A DNA stretch of 64,000 nt from JAIPJO01 sp035269015 (lineage in GTDB: Bacteria > Patescibacteriota > Patescibacteriia > Patescibacteriales > UBA12465): positions 1-64,000 of the forward strand of contig DATFJU010000016.1 in NCBI GenBank assembly GCA_035269015.1, read 5' to 3'. Below the pieces are notes generated by a model. That model made no database searches. It was not told the DNA's origin and saw nothing but the letters and a program-made list of their open reading frames with translations. A program made the position numbers and the translations under genes. Positions 60,344-64,000 of the stretch are shown piece by piece; the first letter of the stretch is position 1; each line of letters opens with the position of its first letter.

Positions 60344-61162
60344 ATGAAAGAAAGAAGAAAAAAAACTTTTAAGATTATTAGTATAATTATCTCTTTGTTT
60401 GCTTTGATAGTTGTATTTGATACTGACAAAGAAGAGAAGGTGGTTTTCTTAGCAGTTGGACAAGGGGATGCTAGTTTAATATCCACTAAAGGTAGAACAA
60501 TTTTAATAGATGGAGGTCCTAGTTGGCAAGTACTCTTAGAACTTCCTAAAGTTTTAAAATATAAAATGAAGATTAGTGACATTGTAATTACGCATCCACA
60601 CAGTGATCACTACTTTGGTTTAGCAGAGATAATCAATAGATATAAAGTTGATAATATATATTATTATGATAAGAATAAAGGAAATGATATCTTTGAAATC
60701 TTTCTTAATAATATTAAAACTAAAGATATTAATCTCATTAATGTAAAAAGGGGTGATAGAATTAGGCTTAGAAGTAATTGCTATTTGTATTTTTTGTGGC
60801 CAAGAGAAGAAGAGAGTAAAGGAAGTTTTGATAAGAACGAGCTCTCTATTGTTAATTATTTTAGTTGTGGAAAAGTAAAAATACTTTTTACAGGTGATAT
60901 TTCTGGGGTTGTGGAAAAACAGTTGATAAGTATGAATAAAAGCTTAAAATTTGCGGTTTTGAAAGCAGGTCATCATGGTTCAAATAAGAGTAATTCTTGG
61001 GATTTTTTAAGTTTTTATAGCCCTAAAAAAATAGTGATAAGTGCTGGAAAAGACAATAAATATGGGCTTCCTAGCCCTGAAGTGATAAGTAGAGCTAAGG
61101 CGCTAAAAATAAAAGTTGAAAACTTAATTGAGGGTAAATCTTATGAAATTTTAATAAAATAA
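60344..61162 (+). CDS. ComEC-like metallo-beta-lactamase-fold hydrolase
   Basis: A 272-residue protein with an N-terminal membrane helix (9-24) and an MBL domain: FLAVGQGDASLISTKGRTIL, IDGG, ITHPHSDHYFGLAEI (HxHxDH), FTGDIS, LKAGHHGSNKSNSWDFLSFY and SAGKDNKYGLPSPEV. This is the ComEC C-terminal hydrolase type, without the competence channel part. In ComEC it may degrade the incoming non-transported strand. Stand-alone versions may work outside the membrane. It is followed by a promoter and an unnamed RNA. Confidence 0.85.
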   Translation: MKERRKKTFKIISIIISLFALIVVFDTDKEEKVVFLAVGQGDASLISTKGRTILIDGGPSWQVLLELPKVLKYKMKISDIVITHPHSDHYFGLAEIINRYKVDNIYYYDKNKGNDIFEIFLNNIKTKDINLINVKRGDRIRLRSNCYLYFLWPREEESKGSFDKNELSIVNYFSCGKVKILFTGDISGVVEKQLISMNKSLKFAVLKAGHHGSNKSNSWDFLSFYSPKKIVISAGKDNKYGLPSPEVISRAKALKIKVENLIEGKSYEILIK

Positions 61163-61172
61163 GGTTTAACTG

Positions 61173-61201
61173 TTGACAAGTCTGTTTTTCTTTGCTATAC
61201 T
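61173..61201 (+). promoter_or_regulatory. Promoter of the small RNA
   Basis: TTGACA (61173-61178), 17 bases, TATACT (61196-61201). Eleven bases after the upstream stop codon. The start is expected near 61208. Confidence 0.75.
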
Positions 61202-61207
61202 TTCCAG

Positions 61208-61358
61208 AGTTAGAAAATTAAAAGTTTATAAGACCACTTGAAGCGGGTATGGCACACGACAAGCATGGGGAGGTCATCATCTTTGGTTTCTTAGGCTTAG
61301 GCTTAAGGACACCGAGAGTTGATTTTCTTGCCTTGCCCGCTTGAGGTGGTCTTTTTTT
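61208..61358 (+). ncRNA. Unnamed abundant-type small RNA with long closing helix
   Basis: A 150-base transcript framed by a near-consensus promoter and a terminator formed by its own ends: 61231-61247 pairs with 61336-61352 (17 positions, one G-U and one G-G mismatch) followed by seven T. The inner 88 bases are unusually G/C-rich and can form further stems, such as GGTTTCTTA with TAAGGACACC. I find no SRP, 6S, tmRNA or RNase P landmark. A 31-codon frame from the ATG at 61249 runs to a TGA at 61342-61344, inside the helix, without ribosome site. Confidence 0.7.
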
Positions 61359-61387
61359 ATAGTTATATTTTATATAACTATTTTTTT
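61359..61387 (+). terminator. Second terminator behind the small RNA
   Basis: ATAGTTATAT (61359-61368) pairs with ATATAACTAT (61372-61381), three-base loop, then six T. It backs up the RNA's own terminator before the converging VanW gene. Confidence 0.7.
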
Positions 61388-61408
61388 ATATTAAAGTCTT
61401 TAGTTTAA

Positions 61409-63271
61409 TTATTCATTATTATTTTCCTGTTCAGTGTTTTCTTCAATAATCACTTCTTCTGTAGAAGTGGCGGTTTCTTCTTCTTTCTCTTTTCCTATTA
61501 AACAAACTTCTTGCCAAGGTATATAGCGAGAATAGAACCTTCTTTCTCTTTCTTCAGCTTGGCCTTCCTTACCTTCAGGGTATGCTACAGTATAATCAAA
61601 ATAAGCATCAGCGCCATTATGAGCGCTTTCAGTACATTTTACCTTACCAGGCTCCATATCTTCAGTTTCAACATATTTAGTAGGGGGTGGTGATTTAATA
61701 TTGTATATTACAGGGTAAGTAGTACTAGCTTGTCTGCCGTCATTAGTACCCCAAAAATCAAAGTATAAATCATTTCCTTCTATGCGATGTTGAATCATTA
61801 TATGATTAGGGGTGTCATTTAAAAATCTAAAGTCAGGTTTAGGAGAATAAATAGTGGCATCTGTTCCAGCGGGTTCATAGTATGATACTCGATAGGAGTG
61901 ATTTCTTCTTTCGGTTATTTCAAGTCCTGCGTCTAAAGCTGTTCTAAAAACTGTGGTTCCAATCTGACAAAGACCACCGCCATATTCAGGGACAGTTTCA
62001 TTATCTTTAATAACTAATTCAGGTAAATAATTATTTTTAGCATCTATATCTCCCAGGGCTTGTATTAAAGAAAATTCTTGTCCTGGTTTTATAAGTATTC
62101 CGTCTAAACTTTCTGCTCCTACTCTAATATTATGTTTTCTGTTGTAAGGGGATATAGCAAAACTAGAATGTCCAGTGCCAATGATTTCTTTAATGCCAAG
62201 GTTTAAATTATCAGAAGTTTCATAATTAATATCTGAGACAATCAAATTAATTTCAGATTCTTTATTTTTTAAAGATTTTTGAAGAAGCTCTGTAGTTTTA
62301 TTTATTTTTAAATTTAATCCTTTTTCAGCTAATTGAAATTTTTTTACTTTTCCATCTTCAATAACAAAGTCTGCTTTTACAGGTTCTTTATCTATATTGG
62401 GAGCTATTTCTTTATTTAAGAATTCTTTAATTTTATTATCATTAAACTCAATAATTACCTCTTTATTTTCAGTTTGTTTGAAATTAAGCCATTTAGCAAA
62501 ATCATCTTTATCTACTTGCCATTGTCGGTTTTCATGGTATAAATTGATAGGGCTAATCTCCATTAGTTCATTAGCCTCATTTATTTTATTGTCTACTTCT
62601 TGTTTATATATTAGTGGGTAATCTGTTTTATCTTGAAGATAAACAGAAACATCTTGTGCTAAATCTAAGCTATGTTTTAAATCAGAGATAGCTTTTTCAT
62701 AATCTATAACCTTACCTATTTTTTCTTTTTCTATATAAATATTATTTTCATTATCATTGTTAACCTCAATAACTAATTTTGCATCTTGAGCAGGGTATTC
62801 AAGTTCTTTATATTTAGCTTTAAGTAATTCTCCTATTTTTTTCTCTTCTAAATTATATACTAGTTTAACTTTTTTGCCATTGATTAAGGTACTAAAACTT
62901 TTAACAATATTTTCTACAAAGGATTTATCTTTTCCATAATTAATAGCGTTCTTAGCAGTTTTTTTAGTGTCAAAAGACACTATGGGATAGGCTAAGTCAG
63001 GTTCAAATGATGATATTGTGGGACTGAGGTTAGTCTTTTTATCTTGGTAATAGAAAGACATTCCTTCGTTATTGTATTTTTCAACCTCTTTATTTATTAA
63101 ATTTTCTATTTCTTCCTGGTCCCTACCTGAAAGATTATAGTTAGAAAAACTTAAGCCTGAAATCGCTTTATCTTTATAAGATTGACTATATGCAAAAGAA
63201 GCAAACACTAGGCTTGCTATAATAATTATTAATATAATAAATTTTACTTTGTGTTTAAGGAATAAATTCAT
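61409..63271 (-). CDS. VanW-family protein with peptidoglycan-binding-like repeats
   Basis: A 620-residue protein with an N-terminal membrane helix (10-29), two YoaR/PG_binding_4-like domains (about 35-330) and a VanW domain with KPGQEFSLIQALGDIDAKNN, PEYGGGLCQIGTTVFRTALD and RRNHSYRVSYYEPAGTDATI. The end is an acidic Glu/Thr/Asn tail. VanW domains occur in cell-wall-linked proteins of monoderm bacteria, with function unknown; the Gly-Gly-Gly-Leu-Cys-Gln motif suggests a catalytic or binding Cys. Last in a run with Hsp20. Confidence 0.88.
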   Translation of the reverse strand: MNLFLKHKVKFIILIIIIASLVFASFAYSQSYKDKAISGLSFSNYNLSGRDQEEIENLINKEVEKYNNEGMSFYYQDKKTNLSPTISSFEPDLAYPIVSFDTKKTAKNAINYGKDKSFVENIVKSFSTLINGKKVKLVYNLEEKKIGELLKAKYKELEYPAQDAKLVIEVNNDNENNIYIEKEKIGKVIDYEKAISDLKHSLDLAQDVSVYLQDKTDYPLIYKQEVDNKINEANELMEISPINLYHENRQWQVDKDDFAKWLNFKQTENKEVIIEFNDNKIKEFLNKEIAPNIDKEPVKADFVIEDGKVKKFQLAEKGLNLKINKTTELLQKSLKNKESEINLIVSDINYETSDNLNLGIKEIIGTGHSSFAISPYNRKHNIRVGAESLDGILIKPGQEFSLIQALGDIDAKNNYLPELVIKDNETVPEYGGGLCQIGTTVFRTALDAGLEITERRNHSYRVSYYEPAGTDATIYSPKPDFRFLNDTPNHIMIQHRIEGNDLYFDFWGTNDGRQASTTYPVIYNIKSPPPTKYVETEDMEPGKVKCTESAHNGADAYFDYTVAYPEGKEGQAEERERRFYSRYIPWQEVCLIGKEKEEETATSTEEVIIEENTEQENNNE

Positions 63272-63490
63272 TTATTTATTATCATTGGTGTTTAAAATTT
63301 CATTTAAAATTTCCTTGCCTAGACTTTTCTGGTCTTGTTCTTCTTTATTGAATAATTTAATCTCTATTTCATCAGCAATTTTTATATCATTTGGCAGACT
63401 TCCTCTTTTTACTTTTAATTCTTCATTATCTTTGTTTTGTAAATAAACAAAGTTTTTTTCAATATTTTTAATTTTAAGTTTAATTAACAT
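63272..63490 (-). CDS. Small conserved-type protein of unknown function
   Basis: A 72-residue protein, predicted as a small beta barrel (IKNIEKNFVYLQNKDNEELK, KRGSLPNDIKIADEIEIKLF) with a charged helical tail. The pattern resembles OB- or SH3-like RNA/protein-binding domains and DUF3006-type proteins, but I do not recognise it firmly. Its stop directly touches the VanW start and its start lies 8 bases after the Hsp20 stop, so all three are probably co-transcribed. Confidence 0.65.
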   Translation of the reverse strand: MLIKLKIKNIEKNFVYLQNKDNEELKVKRGSLPNDIKIADEIEIKLFNKEEQDQKSLGKEILNEILNTNDNK

Positions 63491-63498
63491 AATATATA

Positions 63499-63900
63499 TT
63501 ATTTTACTTTCACTTCTATTTTGTCAGTCTTTTTTAATTTAATTAAGGTAATAGTTAAAATACCATCTTCTAGTACGGCATCAATCTTATCTTCATCTAT
63601 TTCTGTTGGCAAAATTACTGTTCTAGAGAAAGGGCCCCAATAGCATTCTTTGTAAATACTGTTTTCATTACTTAATTCTTCTGGTAAATTTAGATCACGG
63701 CGCCCTTTAATAGTTAACATGTCATTGTGAAGCGAGATATTTAAATCTTCCGGTTTGGCGCCAGCCATGGTTGACTTGATGTAGATTTTTTTGTCTGTTT
63801 CGTAAACATCTATAGATAACTGTCCTTCATTGTAATCTTCATCTAACCACTTTTCGTTAGCTGAAATATAATTTTCTTGATTTTGTTTATTTGAGTTCAT
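63499..63900 (-). CDS. Hsp20/alpha-crystallin small heat-shock protein
   Basis: A 133-residue chaperone. The alpha-crystallin domain covers 28-133: LSIDVYETDKKIYIKSTMAG, AKPEDLNISLHNDMLTIKGR, ECYWGPFSRTVILPTEIDED and VLEDGILTITLIKLKK. The C-terminal IxI motif is weak (KIEVKVK). The N-terminal arm is short. It holds unfolded proteins in large oligomers. Confidence 0.92.
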   Translation of the reverse strand: MNSNKQNQENYISANEKWLDEDYNEGQLSIDVYETDKKIYIKSTMAGAKPEDLNISLHNDMLTIKGRRDLNLPEELSNENSIYKECYWGPFSRTVILPTEIDEDKIDAVLEDGILTITLIKLKKTDKIEVKVK

Positions 63901-63945
63901 ATTATAATATAGATAAATTAATTAATGATACTTGAAGGTTTTGTG

Positions 63946-64000
63946 TGGGTTTACCCTGACTTGAACAGGGGACCTCTACGATGTCAACGTAGCGCTCTAA
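63946..64000 (-). tRNA. tRNA-Val (GAC), cut by window edge
   Basis: The 3-prime part of a tRNA on the minus strand: anticodon stem CTACG/CGTAG with loop TTGACAT giving GAC, T arm CCCTGTTCAAGTCAGGG, acceptor half TAAACCC and discriminator A. The 5-prime part lies outside the window. Confidence 0.88.

Noticed and set aside
61249..61344. 31-codon frame inside the small RNA
   Set aside because: No ribosome site, and the codons lie within stable helices; kept only as a note in the RNA entry.
1..64000. CRISPR array, prophage, rRNA operon, alternative code with TGA as Gly
   Set aside because: No regularly spaced repeats, no phage genes, no rRNA sequence; TGA ends genes normally, for example at 20651-20653.

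Overview
The window reads as a piece of an AT-rich Patescibacteria (Candidate Phyla Radiation) chromosome using the standard genetic code; TGA acts as a normal stop, for example at the end of the DUF192 gene. Evidence for this placement is a large family of short TrbC/VirB2-like two-helix pilin proteins, a tandem PilB/GspE fusion, a bacterial translin homologue, a UvrA without its UvrB-binding insert, the order rpsF-ssb-rpsR-efp, few Shine-Dalgarno sequences, many monoderm-type membrane proteins and no central biosynthetic operons. The assignment to the phylum is inference; I see no 16S gene. The first 1 kb looks different: a transposase tail and a Bacteroidota-style lipoprotein, so it is either recent transfer or an assembly junction.

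Layout. 1-1016: transposase tail, consensus promoter, lipoprotein, two-way terminator. 1031-3699 (minus): six tandem pilin-like genes, the first with its own promoter and strong ribosome site and separated from the rest by three hairpins. 3755-6999: membrane glycosyltransferase, GT2 glycosyltransferase and a short UDP-sugar dehydrogenase-like protein. 7072-13240 (minus): hingeless SMC, orphan sugar-binding lipoprotein, seventh pilin-like protein, RodZ-like protein, methyltransferase, small membrane protein. 13320-16321: guanylate kinase-like protein lacking the P-loop lysine, L19, three tRNAs, TsaE, LspA, DksA-like zinc finger. 16467-23548: phosphoesterase, permease, acylphosphatase, small membrane proteins, pseudouridine synthase, O-antigen ligase-like protein. 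23594-25907: ECF sigma factor and membrane partner behind direct and inverted repeats. 25997-28104 (minus): rpsF-ssb-rpsR-efp behind a structured leader that looks like an attenuator. 28171-36180: RNA methyltransferase, unknown protein, YchF, RND pump with its HlyD adaptor. 36246-38070: an unnamed structured RNA, tRNA-Cys, TsaD, tRNA-Glu. 38111-44910: ArsR-controlled lipoate/thiol redox island. 44925-63900: phospholipase D-like protein, UvrA, phosphatases, translin, tandem PilB/GspE, DUF389, tyrS-argS-glyS, MscL, ComEC-like hydrolase, a second unnamed RNA, VanW protein, Hsp20. The right edge cuts a tRNA-Val.

The most interesting unit is 38111-44910. One consensus promoter with an overlapping palindrome drives an ArsR regulator, a frameshifted periplasmic-type protein, a thioredoxin-CcdA membrane fusion, a GcvH-like lipoyl carrier, a thioredoxin lipoprotein, a CoA-disulfide-reductase-like flavoenzyme, LipA, and a two-piece lipoate ligase. 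No glycine-cleavage or 2-oxoacid dehydrogenase gene is present, so lipoate here probably carries reducing equivalents from NAD(P)H across the membrane to extracytoplasmic thiols, or handles a sulfur or metalloid compound. Three structured RNA elements (27938-28067, 36246-36526, 61208-61358), each with a promoter and terminator that fit, are the second group of possible new biology.
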